64,000 bases of DNA, from NCBI RefSeq assembly GCF_025515205.1, contig NZ_JAOPFX010000001.1, forward strand, positions 1,240,001 through 1,304,000, written 5' to 3'. Of the stretch, positions 34,017 through 42,913 are shown in pieces (position 1 is the first letter of the stretch; each line of letters starts with the position of its first letter). The stretch comes from Microbacterium fluvii (lineage in GTDB: Bacteria > Actinomycetota > Actinomycetes > Actinomycetales > Microbacteriaceae). Below the pieces are notes generated by a model. The model worked only from the letters and a program-made list of their open reading frames with translations. It made no database searches and was not told the DNA's origin. Made by a program: the position numbers and the translations under genes.

Positions 34017-34908
34017 GGCGCTGGCAGTGCGGGCAGTAGTGGCTCGAGCGGTTCATGAACTCGACCCGAACGATGGGCCGCCCGCATCGGGGGCAGGGCT
34101 GTCCGGGGCGACCGTAGGCGTTGAGCGAGTGCGCGAAGTAACCGGCCTGGCCGTTGACGTTGACGTACTGGGCGTCGAAGCTCGTGCCGCCTTCGGCCAG
34201 TGCCTTCTCGAGCACAGCACGCACCTCGGCCAGCAGCCGTGTCACGCGACGCGTCGGAAGCGTGTCGGCCGGCGTCCCAGGGTGCAGGCGCGCGGCCCAC
34301 AGCGCCTCGTCGGCGTAGATGTTGCCGATGCCGCTCGCCACGGTCTGGTCGAGCAGCACGCGCTTGACGGCCGAGCGCCTGCGTGCGAGGGCTCTGCGGA
34401 ACCAGCGGTCGTCGAACGCGGGGTCGAGCGGGTCGCGCGCGATGTGCGACACCTGCGTGGGCACGGCCGCGAGGGCGTCGCCGCGGCCGCCGGGTGCGGC
34501 ATCCGCCGTCGGCACGAGCGTGTCGAGGGCCAGCGAGCCGAACGTGCGCTGGTCGCGGAACAGGATCGACAGCTCACCGTGCAGCGGATGCTGCAGCTCG
34601 ATGCGGATGCGCTCGTGCGGCTCCTGCGGGCTGCCGGCCTGTCGCAGCAGCAGCTGTCCGCTCATGCCGAGGTGGCCGATGATCGCCTCGGTCGGCTCTG
34701 TCGCGGTCAACGGCAGCCAGAGGAATTTGCCCCGCCGCACGGCGGAGCGGATGACGCGGCCGGTGAGGGCCGCCTCGAAGTCGGCGGGTCCGGCGCCGTG
34801 GCGCGTGAGCGCGCGCCCGTCGAGCACGGTCACGCCGGTGATGAGGGCGTCCGTGACGGCGGGTTCGAGGCCGGCGCGGACGACCTCGACCTCGGGAAGC
34901 TCAGGCAC
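34009..34908 (-). CDS. mutM: Formamidopyrimidine-DNA glycosylase MutM (Fpg)
   Basis: MutM excises 8-oxoguanine and formamidopyrimidines and nicks the abasic site. The start GTG 34908 gives '(M)PELPEVEVVRAGLE', in which Pro becomes the N-terminal catalytic residue and Glu follows; the beta-turn Lys is in 'AVRRGKFLWLPL'. The C-terminal zinc finger is complete: 'CPRCGRPIVRVEFMNRSSHY' then 'CPHC'. The 299 residues are the usual size. Start is fixed by the obligate Pro. It overlaps rnc by eight bases, so rpmF-rnc-mutM form an operon. The usual downstream neighbour smc is displaced by the GNAT unit. Confidence 0.97.
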   Translation of the reverse strand: MPELPEVEVVRAGLEPAVTDALITGVTVLDGRALTRHGAGPADFEAALTGRVIRSAVRRGKFLWLPLTATEPTEAIIGHLGMSGQLLLRQAGSPQEPHERIRIELQHPLHGELSILFRDQRTFGSLALDTLVPTADAAPGGRGDALAAVPTQVSHIARDPLDPAFDDRWFRRALARRRSAVKRVLLDQTVASGIGNIYADEALWAARLHPGTPADTLPTRRVTRLLAEVRAVLEKALAEGGTSFDAQYVNVNGQAGYFAHSLNAYGRPGQPCPRCGRPIVRVEFMNRSSHYCPHCQRLS

Positions 34909-35593
34909 GTCCGCTGAGCAGGCGCCAGGCGGCGAGGGCGGCCGCGCCCTCGGCCTGCTTCTTGCTGGTGCCGACTCCGGTGCCCACGATGTCGCCGGCG
35001 GCGACCGTCGCGGTGAACTCACGGCTGTGATCGGGCCCGGTCGCGGTGACCTCGTAGGCGGGAGCCGGCGCCGACATCGCGGCGGTGAGCTCTTGCAGCG
35101 CCGTCTTCGGGTCCATCGCCGCGCCGTAGCGCTCGGGGTCATCGAGCAGCGGCTGCACGAGGCGCAGCACGAGGGCGGTCGCCGCGTCGGGCCCCGCCGA
35201 CAGATAGGTGGCGCCGATCAGCGCCTCGGTGGTGTCGGCGAGGATCGAGTCCTTGTCGCGTCCACCGGTCAGCTCTTCGCCGCGGCCGAGCAGCACGTGA
35301 GCGCCGAGCCCGATGCCGCGGGCCACCTCGGCCAGCGCGACGGTCGACACGACAGCGGCGCGACGCTTGGCGAGGGCTCCCTCGTCGAGGTCGGGGTGGC
35401 GCGTGTACAGGCGAACCGTCACAGCCTGGCCGAGCACCGAGTCGCCGAGGAACTCGAGCCGCTCGTTGTGCGGGAGGTGCCCGTTCTCGTAGGCGTACGA
35501 GCGATGCGTGAGCGCAAGCGACAGAAGCTCGGAGTCGATGTCGACTCCGAGCTTGTCGGTGAGCGCCGTGCGCTCAGAGGTGACGTCGGTCAC
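34901..35593 (-). CDS. rnc: Ribonuclease III
   Basis: RNase III cleaves double-stranded RNA in rRNA processing and regulation. The 230 residues contain the signature 'HNERLEFLGDSVLGQAVTV' with catalytic Glu/Asp, the second metal site 'DTTEALIGATYLS', and a C-terminal dsRNA-binding domain ('PKTALQELTAAMSA', 'GVGTSKKQAEGAAALAAWRL'). GTG 35593 lies 14 bases after rpmF and is the first start giving the family N-terminus ('TDKLGVDIDSELLSLALTH'). It overlaps mutM downstream. Confidence 0.96.
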   Translation of the reverse strand: MTDVTSERTALTDKLGVDIDSELLSLALTHRSYAYENGHLPHNERLEFLGDSVLGQAVTVRLYTRHPDLDEGALAKRRAAVVSTVALAEVARGIGLGAHVLLGRGEELTGGRDKDSILADTTEALIGATYLSAGPDAATALVLRLVQPLLDDPERYGAAMDPKTALQELTAAMSAPAPAYEVTATGPDHSREFTATVAAGDIVGTGVGTSKKQAEGAAALAAWRLLSGRA

Positions 35594-35607
35594 GATCCCG
35601 GCCGGGA

Positions 35608-35817
35608 TCAGACGTCGGCGACCTTGCGGCCCTTGTACTCCAGGAACAGCTCGGTGCCCTGCGAGTCGGTGACGACCTTGGCCTGGTGGGGACGGCTGTA
35701 GACGACCTTGCCGTTCTCGACGGTCTTGACCAGCGCGGGGGCCTCGGCCTTCCACTGCGCACGACGCGAACGCGTGTTGGAGCGGGAGACCTTCCGCTTC
35801 GGGGGGTTACCTGCCAT
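35608..35817 (-). CDS. rpmF: 50S ribosomal protein L32
   Basis: A 69-residue basic protein starting '[20 protein letters not shown]'. The zinc-binding Cys of many L32 proteins are absent, so this is the Cys-minus paralogue form. DUF177 (YceD) lies 39 bases upstream and rnc 14 bases downstream, the standard arrangement. The linker region after the DUF177 stop carries a purine-rich ribosome binding site (AGAGAG). Confidence 0.95.
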   Translation of the reverse strand: MAGNPPKRKVSRSNTRSRRAQWKAEAPALVKTVENGKVVYSRPHQAKVVTDSQGTELFLEYKGRKVADV

Positions 35818-35856
35818 GGCTTGCTCTCTTCTGTCTCGCGGCCGGGCGCAGGGCGC

Positions 35857-36384
35857 TCAGCCGTCGTGGTCTGTGGTGTAGTCCTGGAGCGCGGCCCAGC
35901 GCGAATCGACCTGCTGGGGCTGCGGGGTTCCGGTGCTCTCGGTCAGTCGCTCGCCCGTGACCGGATCGAGGCCGGGGCAATCCGGCTGACACACCGGCTG
36001 AAACGGAAGCGACAGGACCATCGCATCCCTGACCAGAGTTTCAAGATCCACGTGGTCGTCTTGAACCTCGAAGTCAGTTGCTTCCTCCCCAGGATACGCG
36101 AAAAGCTCCTGAAACTCGACTTCGACAGGCGCGTCGATGTCGGTCAGGCATCTTCCGCAGACGCCGCGATAGTGCGAGAGGGCCGTTCCCGACACGAGGA
36201 TGCCCTCGTGCACCGACTCGAGTCGCACGTCGAGCTGCACCTCCTCGCCGGCGTCGACGGCCACGAGTCCCTCGCCCCATTTCTCGGGGGTGGGCACGTC
36301 GATCTCGAACTCGCGCATCTCGCCGGGGTGACGCACGATGTCGTGGGCGCTCAGCACGAAGGGGCCCGAGATGTGTCTTCTCAC
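35857..36384 (-). CDS. DUF177 (YceD) family protein
   Basis: A 175-residue member of the YceD/DUF177 family, which nearly always precedes rpmF and is implicated in 23S rRNA accumulation in E. coli and plants. Two CxxC-like pairs, 'YRGVCGRCLTDIDAPVEVEF' and 'CQPDCPGLDPVTGERL', probably bind zinc. The intervening acidic segment 'ELFAYPGEEATDFE' is typical. GTG 36384 is selected because 'RRHISGPFVLSAHDIVR' begins immediately after; TACGAT eight bases upstream could serve as the -10 box. Confidence 0.9.
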   Translation of the reverse strand: MRRHISGPFVLSAHDIVRHPGEMREFEIDVPTPEKWGEGLVAVDAGEEVQLDVRLESVHEGILVSGTALSHYRGVCGRCLTDIDAPVEVEFQELFAYPGEEATDFEVQDDHVDLETLVRDAMVLSLPFQPVCQPDCPGLDPVTGERLTESTGTPQPQQVDSRWAALQDYTTDHDG

Positions 36385-36436
36385 GGTGGTCAATCGTACC
36401 CGCGCGCGACTGTGCAGCGGCCGTGCGCGGCCGGTG

Positions 36437-36934
36437 TCAGATGCCGCGGGCGCCGGTGTCGAGAAAGCGGGCGACGGCGGCGGGGACGAACGGCGACACG
36501 TCGCCGCCGAGCGAGGCCACCTGGCGCACGAGCGAACTCGACACGAGGGCATGTGCGGGGTCGGGCAGCAGGAACACGGTCTCGACGTCGGCCAGGTGGC
36601 GGTTCACGATCGCCATCGGAGTCTCGTACGCCACGTCGACCTGGGAGCGGATGCCCTTGACCAGCACACCGGCGCCCACGTCGGTGACGTAGTCGACGAG
36701 CAGACCCATGCTCCACGACGCGACGACGACCTCGCCGTCGATGTCGCTGTCGGCGATCGACTGCTCCAGCAGCGACAGACGCTGCGCGATCGGCAGCATG
36801 GCCTCTTTGCCCGGGTTGTGCACCACCAGCACATGCAGGGTGTCGTACAGGCGTGCAGCCCGGCGGATGACGTCGAGGTGACCGAGGGTCGGCGGATCGA
36901 AAGACCCCGGGACGACGGCGATCCGACTGTTCAT
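36437..36934 (-). CDS. coaD: Phosphopantetheine adenylyltransferase CoaD
   Basis: CoaD makes dephospho-CoA from 4'-phosphopantetheine and ATP, the fourth step of CoA synthesis. The 165 residues include the nucleotidyltransferase motif '[20 protein letters not shown]' with TxGH, '[13 protein letters not shown]' and '[20 protein letters not shown]'. Length and order are standard. ATG 36934 lies seven bases after TAGGCT, so the message is likely leaderless. recG is 26 bases upstream on the same strand. Confidence 0.97.
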   Translation of the reverse strand: MNSRIAVVPGSFDPPTLGHLDVIRRAARLYDTLHVLVVHNPGKEAMLPIAQRLSLLEQSIADSDIDGEVVVASWSMGLLVDYVTDVGAGVLVKGIRSQVDVAYETPMAIVNRHLADVETVFLLPDPAHALVSSSLVRQVASLGGDVSPFVPAAVARFLDTGARGI

Positions 36935-36941
36935 ACGTCTC

Positions 36942-36947
36942 AGCCTA
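36942..36947 (-). promoter_or_regulatory. -10 box of leaderless coaD promoter
   Basis: TAGGCT on the minus strand, seven bases before ATG 36934, inside the short recG-coaD gap. Confidence 0.4.
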
Positions 36948-36960
36948 TCCGCGCGCCGCC

Positions 36961-39117
36961 TCAGTTCTTGGCCAGCGCCGCCCGTTCCTCACGGCCCACC
37001 CTGCGCTCGATGGCGTCGGCCAGTCCGGTGTGCTGGAGCAGCGTCGGGTCTTCGGCGAGCACGCGCTCCGCCTCGGCTCTGGCCTCGGCGATGATGTCGG
37101 CGTCTTTGACGACGCGCAGCAGCTTGAGCGACGACCGCGCTCCCGACTGCGCATCGCCGAGCACATCGCCCTCCCCGCGCAGCTCGAGGTCCACCTCGGC
37201 CAGCTCGAACCCGTCGAGAGTGGCCGCGACGGCCTCGACCCGCGCTCGTGCGGGGGTGCCGGGGGCGGCCTCGGTCACGAGCAGACAGAGCCCTGGCACG
37301 CTCCCCCGGCCCACTCGGCCTCGCAGCTGATGCAGCTGCGAGACGCCGAACCGGTCGGCCTCGAGGATCGCCATGGTGGAGGCATTGGGCACATCGACGC
37401 CGACTTCGACGACGGTCGTCGCCACGAGCACATCGATCTCGCCGCGCGAGAACGCCTGCATGACGCCGTCTTTCTCGTCGGAGGGCATCTTGCCGTGCAG
37501 CATCGCGAGGCGGATGCCGGCGAACGAGGGCAGCTGAGAGGCCAGGTGCGCGGCCTGCACCACGCCCCAGCGGGGCTTCTTGGCTTCTCCCTCGACGGGT
37601 GGCGCGGTGTCGGCGTCGTCGCCGGCGGCAGCCTCGGCGTCGATCGCCGCGCAGACGACGAACGCCTGGTGACCCGCGCCGACCTCTTCTGCGATGCGCT
37701 CCCAGACCCGGCCGAACCAGTTCGGGCGCTCGGCGAGCGGTGCCACGAAGCTCTGGATGCTGGCGCGGCCGGTGGGCATCGTGCGGATCGTCGACACGTC
37801 GAGGTCGCCGAACACGGTCATCGCCACCGTGCGCGGGATCGGCGTCGCCGTCAGCACGAGGGCGTGCGGCGCCGACCCCTTCGCCCGCAGCGACTCGCGC
37901 TGCTCGACGCCGAATCGGTGCTGCTCGTCGACGACGACGAGGCCGAGATCGGCGAAGGTCGTCGCCTCGCTGAGCAGAGCGTGGGTGCCCACCACGATGA
38001 GCGACTGCCCGGAGGCGGCGCGCAGGGCGGCCTTGCGGCGCTCGGCCGCCGGCAGCTGTCCCGTCAGGAGTGTCGGCATGAGCTCAGGTGCGAGCCGAGG
38101 CCCCAGCATCCGCGCGATCGAGCGCACGTGCTGCGCGGCGAGCACCTCGGTGGGTGCGATGAGGGCCGACTGCCCGCCGCTCTGGGCGACCTGCAGCATC
38201 GCCCGCAGCGCCACGAGCGTCTTGCCCGAGCCGACCTCGCCCTGCACCAGCCGGTTCATCGGCCAGTCGCCCTCGAGGTCGTGGGCGATCTGGGCGCCGA
38301 CGGCGACCTGATCGGGGGTGCGTTCGAACGGCAGTGCCGCATCGAAGCGCTCCAGGATGCTGCCGGCCGGGCGCGCGGTCGCCGACAGCGCGCGCACGAA
38401 CTGCCGCTGCTGCAGCAGCGCCGTCTGCAGCACGAACGCCTCGTGCATGCGCAGCGTGTCGCGCGCAGGGGCCATCTCGTCGTCGAAGGCAGGGCGGTGG
38501 ATGCGCTCGATCGCGGTGCGCGCATCGATGAGGCCGTGCCGCTCGCGGAAGAGCGAGGGCAGCGGATCGTCGATCGGTCCGAGACCGTCGAGCACGAACG
38601 CGACGGTCTTGGCGATCGTGAAGCTGGGCACCGAGGCGGTGGCGGGATAGATCGGGATAGGCAGGTGGGCGTTGGCCTGCGCTGTCAGCACGGCGGTGGC
38701 CTCGTCGTCGAACAGTTCGTAGTCGGGGTGCGCGAGCTGCTTGGCGCCCCGGTACTCCCCGACCTTTCCGGCGAAGATGCCGCGGCGGCCAGGGGTGAGG
38801 TCTTTGAGCCGCCACGGCTGGTTGAAGAAGGTGAGCGAGAGGTCGCCGTGGCCGTCGCTGATCACGAGCTCCTGCAGCGTGCCCCTGCGGTTCTGCATGC
38901 GCCGCTCGCCGGCGCGTTTGACCTCGGCCACGATCGTGACCTGCTCCCCCACCGGCAGCGACGAGATCTGGGTCAGCTCGCCCCGCTTCGCGTAGCGGCG
39001 GGGGTAGTGCTGCAGCAGATCGCCCACGGTGCGCATGCCGAACGCCTTCTCGAGCGCGGTCGCCGTCTTGCCCCCGACGGCGCCGTCCAGGCGCGTGCGT
39101 AGGGTCCACTCCGGCAT
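36961..39117 (-). CDS. recG: ATP-dependent DNA helicase RecG
   Basis: RecG remodels stalled replication forks and branched DNA. The 718 residues contain the N-terminal wedge/OB domain ('[20 protein letters not shown]'), Walker A '[19 protein letters not shown]', the DEAH-type box '[15 protein letters not shown]', 'LTATPIPRT' and the C-terminal '[17 protein letters not shown]' with the RecG TRG region ('[19 protein letters not shown]'). ATG 39117 is six bases after TAGACT (leaderless type). Divergent from a phospholipid acyltransferase gene. Confidence 0.97.
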   Translation of the reverse strand: MPEWTLRTRLDGAVGGKTATALEKAFGMRTVGDLLQHYPRRYAKRGELTQISSLPVGEQVTIVAEVKRAGERRMQNRRGTLQELVISDGHGDLSLTFFNQPWRLKDLTPGRRGIFAGKVGEYRGAKQLAHPDYELFDDEATAVLTAQANAHLPIPIYPATASVPSFTIAKTVAFVLDGLGPIDDPLPSLFRERHGLIDARTAIERIHRPAFDDEMAPARDTLRMHEAFVLQTALLQQRQFVRALSATARPAGSILERFDAALPFERTPDQVAVGAQIAHDLEGDWPMNRLVQGEVGSGKTLVALRAMLQVAQSGGQSALIAPTEVLAAQHVRSIARMLGPRLAPELMPTLLTGQLPAAERRKAALRAASGQSLIVVGTHALLSEATTFADLGLVVVDEQHRFGVEQRESLRAKGSAPHALVLTATPIPRTVAMTVFGDLDVSTIRTMPTGRASIQSFVAPLAERPNWFGRVWERIAEEVGAGHQAFVVCAAIDAEAAAGDDADTAPPVEGEAKKPRWGVVQAAHLASQLPSFAGIRLAMLHGKMPSDEKDGVMQAFSRGEIDVLVATTVVEVGVDVPNASTMAILEADRFGVSQLHQLRGRVGRGSVPGLCLLVTEAAPGTPARARVEAVAATLDGFELAEVDLELRGEGDVLGDAQSGARSSLKLLRVVKDADIIAEARAEAERVLAEDPTLLQHTGLADAIERRVGREERAALAKN

Positions 39118-39123
39118 GCGACG

Positions 39124-39129
39124 AGTCTA
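39124..39129 (-). promoter_or_regulatory. -10 box of leaderless recG promoter
   Basis: TAGACT on the minus strand, six bases (CGTCGC) before ATG 39117. Confidence 0.5.
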
Positions 39130-39180
39130 GGTCGGCGCGCCGACACCTTGGCCTCACCGCCGACGCATAGCCGGCTGGCT

Positions 39181-39186
39181 TACGCT
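39181..39186 (+). promoter_or_regulatory. -10 box of leaderless acyltransferase promoter
   Basis: TACGCT, six bases (GGCCTG) before ATG 39193. Confidence 0.5.
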
Positions 39187-39192
39187 GGCCTG

Positions 39193-39771
39193 ATGATCCG
39201 CCGGCTCCTCGCCCGCGTCTACTGGGCGTGCAGCCGGTGGACGCTCAAGACCGAACCCGCCCCCGATCGCCCGACGGTGCTGTTGGGCGTGCCGCACACC
39301 TCCAACTGGGACTTCGTGCTCATGCTCGGCATCGCCTGGCGCCTGGGCATCCCCATGCGCTGGCTCGGCAAGAAGAGCCTGTTCGCCGGCTGGGCGGGGC
39401 CCGTCATGCGGGCTCTGGGCGGCATCCCCGTCGACCGCGACGACCCGTCGCGGGTCGTCGGCGACGTCGTCGCCCGCATCCGCTCCGGCGAGACGTTCGG
39501 ACTGGTCGTGACCCCCGAGGGCACGCGTGGCGCGGGCAGCTACTGGAAGAGCGGCTTCTACCGCATCGCGCGCGAGGCGGGGCTCGATGTCACCCTCGGC
39601 TACGTCGACCGCACGACGATGACGACGGGCCTCGGTCCCACGATCCGCCTCACCGGCGACGTGCGCGCCGACATGGACGTCATCCGCGCCTTCTACGCCG
39701 ACAAGTCGGGGCTGCGGCCCGAATACCGCACCGAGCCGCGACTGCGCGAAGAGGACGCGGCCGCGGTCTGA
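39193..39771 (+). CDS. PlsC-like acyltransferase
   Basis: A 192-residue member of the glycerolipid acyltransferase superfamily. The catalytic H-x4-D is 'GVPHTSNWDFVLML' and the glycerophosphate-binding motif is 'VVTPEGTRGAGSYW', the form seen in the short acyltransferases that differ from the canonical 'NHxSxxD' and 'FPEGTRS' of PlsC. 'KKSLFAGWAGPVMRALGGIP' is the third block. It is one of two acyltransferases in the window; the other (43939-44724) is closer to true PlsC. ATG 39193 is supported by the upstream TACGCT. It sits between recG and rsmD, an interruption of the usual order. Confidence 0.85.
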   Translation: MIRRLLARVYWACSRWTLKTEPAPDRPTVLLGVPHTSNWDFVLMLGIAWRLGIPMRWLGKKSLFAGWAGPVMRALGGIPVDRDDPSRVVGDVVARIRSGETFGLVVTPEGTRGAGSYWKSGFYRIAREAGLDVTLGYVDRTTMTTGLGPTIRLTGDVRADMDVIRAFYADKSGLRPEYRTEPRLREEDAAAV

Positions 39772-39780
39772 CGCCGCGGC

Positions 39781-39786
39781 TATCGT
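39781..39786 (+). promoter_or_regulatory. -10 box of leaderless rsmD promoter
   Basis: TATCGT, six bases (GAGAGC) before GTG 39793. Confidence 0.5.
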
Positions 39787-39792
39787 GAGAGC

Positions 39793-40368
39793 GTGACACG
39801 CATCATCGCGGGCCGCGCCGGCTCGATCTCACTCGAGGTGCCCGACGCCGGCACCCGCCCGACGAGCGATCGTGTGCGCGAGTCGCTCTTCGGCGCCCTC
39901 GAGTCGGCGGACGCCCTGCGCGGAGCGGCCGTGCTCGACCTCTACGCCGGGTCGGGCGCGCTGGGGCTCGAGGCCGTCAGCCGCGGCGCCGCGTCGGCCG
40001 ATCTCGTCGAGAAGGGGCAGAAGGCGGCCGCGATCGCCCAGCGCAACGCGGCCAAGGTGCTGCGCGCGATGGGCGGCGACGCGCAGGTGCGCGTGCACCG
40101 GAGCGCCTGCGACGCCTATCTGAAGGCGGCGCGAGGGCCCTTCGACCTCGTCGTGCTCGACCCGCCGTACGATCTGCCGCAGGCCGAGCTGGCGGCCGCG
40201 CTCGAAGCGCTCGTTCCGCTGCTCGCCCCGGAGGCGACCGTCGTCGTCGAACGCGCGACGCGCTCGGGGCCGCCGGCGCTCCCGGCGGGACTTGTCGCCG
40301 TTCGAGACCGCCGCTACGGCGACACGACGCTGTGGTGGTCTCAGCCCGCCGCCGGCTCAGAGCGGTAA
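39793..40368 (+). CDS. rsmD: 16S rRNA (guanine(966)-N2)-methyltransferase RsmD
   Basis: A 191-residue SAM-dependent methyltransferase modifying G966 of 16S rRNA. The N-terminal 'TRIIAGRAGSISLEV', the 'GTRPTSDRVRESLFGAL' block, SAM motif 'AVLDLYAGSGALGLEAVSRG' and catalytic 'LVVLDPPYDLPQ' are all present. GTG 39793 follows TATCGT by six bases. In many bacteria rsmD precedes coaD; here it is on the opposite strand beyond recG. Its last 28 bases overlap the 3' end of the convergent thiL. Confidence 0.95.
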   Translation: MTRIIAGRAGSISLEVPDAGTRPTSDRVRESLFGALESADALRGAAVLDLYAGSGALGLEAVSRGAASADLVEKGQKAAAIAQRNAAKVLRAMGGDAQVRVHRSACDAYLKAARGPFDLVVLDPPYDLPQAELAAALEALVPLLAPEATVVVERATRSGPPALPAGLVAVRDRRYGDTTLWWSQPAAGSER

Positions 40369-41333
40369 GGATCCCAGCCGCCCCGGCCCGAGAAGACGAC
40401 TCCGTCGACCCGCACAGGTCCTTCGGCCGCGGGCACCACGGCGCCGATGGCGCGGAAGCCGTCTGGCAGCGCCGCGGTGGGCGGGAAGGCCGCCAGCAGC
40501 GCGTGGTCCTCGCCGCCGGCGAGCGCGAACTCGTCGCCGCCCAGGAGCGCCGAATCGATGTCGACCGTCACGCCGGAGGCTGCGGCCAGGCGCGACGCGT
40601 CGAGGGCGAGCCCGTCGGAGACGTCCATCATCGCGGTCGCGCCGCTGCGTGCCGCCACGACGCCTGCCGCGATCGGCGGATGCGGTCGCAGCTGCCGCGA
40701 CACGGCATGCCGCTCCGCCGCATCGAGCTCGTCGAGCCCGGCTGTCGGGCGCGCGGTGCCGTCGGCATCCGCCCAGCGGTCGAAGAGGATCGCGAGACCG
40801 CGTGCGGCGATGCCGGCGTCGCCGCACAGCGCCAGCACGTCGCCGGCGCGGGCGCCCGAACGCACCACCGGCGCGGACGCGGCGAGGGTGCCCAGCGCCG
40901 TCACGGCGACCGTGAGCGTGCGCGAGACGGTGAGGTCTCCGCCCTCGACGGCGCACTCCGGCGCGAGCGCGGCGCAGGCCCCACGCAGACCGTCGGCGAT
41001 CGCGAGCACGAACGACAGCCGCGTCTGCGGGGGCAGCGTGAGGGCGACCAGCAGCGCCGTGGGCGATGCGCCCATCGCCGCGATGTCGGCGAGATTGACG
41101 GCGGCGGACTTCCAGCCCAGGTCGAATCCGCTCGACCACGCCAGCCTGAAGTCGGGGCCCTCGACGAGCGTGTCGACCGAGGCGACGATGCGCTCGCCCG
41201 GCGCGGCGAGCACGGCGGCGTCGTCACCGGCGCCGACGAGCGCCCGCCCCGGACCCAAACGCGTGAGGATCGCCGCGAGCAGCTCTCGCTCGGTGAGCGC
41301 CGAGACCGTCGGGTCGGCGGCGTCGGGGGTCAT
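40341..41333 (-). CDS. thiL: Thiamine-monophosphate kinase ThiL
   Basis: ThiL phosphorylates thiamine monophosphate to the active diphosphate. The 330 residues contain 'LVGAGDDAAVLAAPGERIVA' (metal-binding GDDAA), 'SAAVNLADIAAMGASPTALL', 'CGDAGIAARGLA' and 'MDVSDGLALDASRLAAAS', the AIR synthase-like signatures. Length is normal. ATG 41333 follows TAACCT by six bases. It diverges from the DUF3515 gene with only 22 bases between the start codons. No TPP riboswitch is seen. Confidence 0.95.
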   Translation of the reverse strand: MTPDAADPTVSALTERELLAAILTRLGPGRALVGAGDDAAVLAAPGERIVASVDTLVEGPDFRLAWSSGFDLGWKSAAVNLADIAAMGASPTALLVALTLPPQTRLSFVLAIADGLRGACAALAPECAVEGGDLTVSRTLTVAVTALGTLAASAPVVRSGARAGDVLALCGDAGIAARGLAILFDRWADADGTARPTAGLDELDAAERHAVSRQLRPHPPIAAGVVAARSGATAMMDVSDGLALDASRLAAASGVTVDIDSALLGGDEFALAGGEDHALLAAFPPTAALPDGFRAIGAVVPAAEGPVRVDGVVFSGRGGWDPYRSEPAAG

Positions 41334-41339
41334 CCAGCC

Positions 41340-41349
41340 AGGTTAGCCT
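41340..41349. promoter_or_regulatory. Two overlapping -10 boxes for divergent leaderless thiL and DUF3515 genes
   Basis: TAGCCT (41344-41349, plus) ends six bases before GTG 41356 and TAACCT (41340-41345, minus) ends six bases before ATG 41333. The two boxes share two base pairs within AGGTTAGCCT, so the two polymerases cannot bind at once. Confidence 0.55.
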
Positions 41350-41355
41350 GGAGGG

Positions 41356-41814
41356 GTGCCCCGCCGATCCCTCGCCCTCGTGCTGGCCGCGGCGCTCGCA
41401 GCCACCCTCACGGGATGTGCGACGACGGTCTCGCTGACGCCGGCTGCGGATGCGAACGCCGCCGAATGCGCCGACGTCACGGTGCGGCTGCCCGACACGC
41501 TCGACGGACAGCCGCGACGCTGGACGGATGCCCAGGCGACGGGAGCCTGGGGCGAGCCGACGGCGATCATCCTCTCCTGCGGCGTCGAGCCTCCTGGACC
41601 CACGACGCTTCCGTGCCAGACCGTCGACGGCGTGGATTGGATCGTCGACGACACCGATGCGCCGAACTACCGCTTCACGACGTTCGGCCGGGTGCCGGCG
41701 GTCGAGGTCTACCTCGACTACGACGTGGCGTCGGGTCAGGGTGCCCTCTCCGGCCTGTCCGCCGCGGTCAAGACGCTGCCGACCGACGGCTCGCCCTGCA
41801 CCGAGCGCGGCTGA
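41356..41814 (+). CDS. DUF3515 family lipoprotein
   Basis: A 152-residue exported protein with a lipoprotein signal ('LVLAAALAATLTGC', Cys at residue 21). The mature part matches DUF3515: 'ECADVTVRLPDTLDGQPRR', 'QATGAWGEPTAIILSCGVEP', a central 'DGVDWIVDDTDAPNYRFTTFGR' and two Cys pairs likely forming disulfides (in 'LSCGVEP...LPCQTV'). The gene often sits beside ddl and thiL in actinobacteria. Function unknown. Confidence 0.88.
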   Translation: MPRRSLALVLAAALAATLTGCATTVSLTPAADANAAECADVTVRLPDTLDGQPRRWTDAQATGAWGEPTAIILSCGVEPPGPTTLPCQTVDGVDWIVDDTDAPNYRFTTFGRVPAVEVYLDYDVASGQGALSGLSAAVKTLPTDGSPCTERG

Positions 41815-41821
41815 CCGGCCG

Positions 41822-42913
41822 TCAGGCGGCGGGCTCCAACGCCATGTCGATCAGCTCGGAGATCAGCTCGGCGTAGGTCATGCCCGAGGCGATCCAGCAC
41901 TTGGGGAACATCGAGATGGGCGTGAACCCCGGCATCGTGTTCAGCTCGTTGACGACCAGGCCGTCGGCCGTGAGGAAAAAGTCCACGCGGGCGAGTCCTC
42001 GACCCTCGACGGCATCGAACGCGCGCACCCCGAGATCCTGGATCGCGGCGATCTGGTCGGCGTCGAGGTCGGCGGGGCACACGACGTCGGCGCCGTCGCC
42101 GCCCAGGTACTTGCCCTCGAAGTCGTAGAACTCCCTCGTCGTGAGCACGATCTCACCGGGCAGGGAGGCACGGGAGGCTCCGCCCTCGCGGCCCTGCAGG
42201 ATCGCCACTTCGACCTCGCGGCCGCTGATCGCCGTCTCGACGAGCACCTTGCGGTCCTCCGCGAACGCCATCGCCAGTGCGTCGTCGAGCTCGTCGGCCG
42301 TGTGCGCCTTCGACACGCCCACGCTGGATCCGGCCCTGGCGGGCTTCACGAACGCCGGATAGCCGAGCTCCTCGATGTCGGCGCGTACGCCGCGCTCGTC
42401 GTCGCGCCAGCGCTCGGCGGTGACCGTCACCCAGGGCGAGACCGGGATTCCGGCTGCCTGCAGCACGATCTTCATGAAGTGCTTGTCCATGCACAGCGCG
42501 GAATCGAGCACCCCGCCGCCGGCATAGGGCAGCTCGAGCGTGTCGAAGAAGCCCTGGATCGTGCCGTCCTCGCCGTGGGTGCCGTGCAGGATCGGCAGCA
42601 CGACGTCGACGACGCCGAGATCGTCGACGGTGCCGTCGGCGCGGCGCACGCGCAGCATCCGCTCCGCTCCCGGCTCGGGCCACACGATGCGGGTGCCGTT
42701 GTCGACGACTTCGGGCAGCCGATCGGCGACGAGGGCGAACTTGTCGGGGTCGTCGTCTTCGAGCACGAAGACGCCCGCTCGGGTGAGTCCGACCGGGATC
42801 ACCCGGTAGCGGTCACGATCGATCGCGTGGAGCACTCCGCCCGCCGTGGCGGAACTGATCGAGTGCTCGCTGGAGCGACCTCCGAAGAGCACCACCACCG
42901 CCGGCTGATCCAT
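41822..42913 (-). CDS. ddl: D-alanine--D-alanine ligase
   Basis: Ddl makes the D-Ala-D-Ala dipeptide of peptidoglycan precursors. The 363 residues show the ATP-grasp layout: 'VVVLFGGRSSEHSISSATA', 'VLPILHGTHGEDGTIQGFFD', 'FVKPARAGSSVGVSKAHTA' and 'ARVDFFLTADGLVVNELNTM'. Ser in 'EHSISS' and Tyr in 'LPYAGGG' are the substrate-specificity positions of D-Ala:D-Ala ligases. ATG 42913 follows GGGGAGAGG. The first 101 bases overlap the 3' end of gpsA in another frame. Confidence 0.96.
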   Translation of the reverse strand: MDQPAVVVLFGGRSSEHSISSATAGGVLHAIDRDRYRVIPVGLTRAGVFVLEDDDPDKFALVADRLPEVVDNGTRIVWPEPGAERMLRVRRADGTVDDLGVVDVVLPILHGTHGEDGTIQGFFDTLELPYAGGGVLDSALCMDKHFMKIVLQAAGIPVSPWVTVTAERWRDDERGVRADIEELGYPAFVKPARAGSSVGVSKAHTADELDDALAMAFAEDRKVLVETAISGREVEVAILQGREGGASRASLPGEIVLTTREFYDFEGKYLGGDGADVVCPADLDADQIAAIQDLGVRAFDAVEGRGLARVDFFLTADGLVVNELNTMPGFTPISMFPKCWIASGMTYAELISELIDMALEPAA

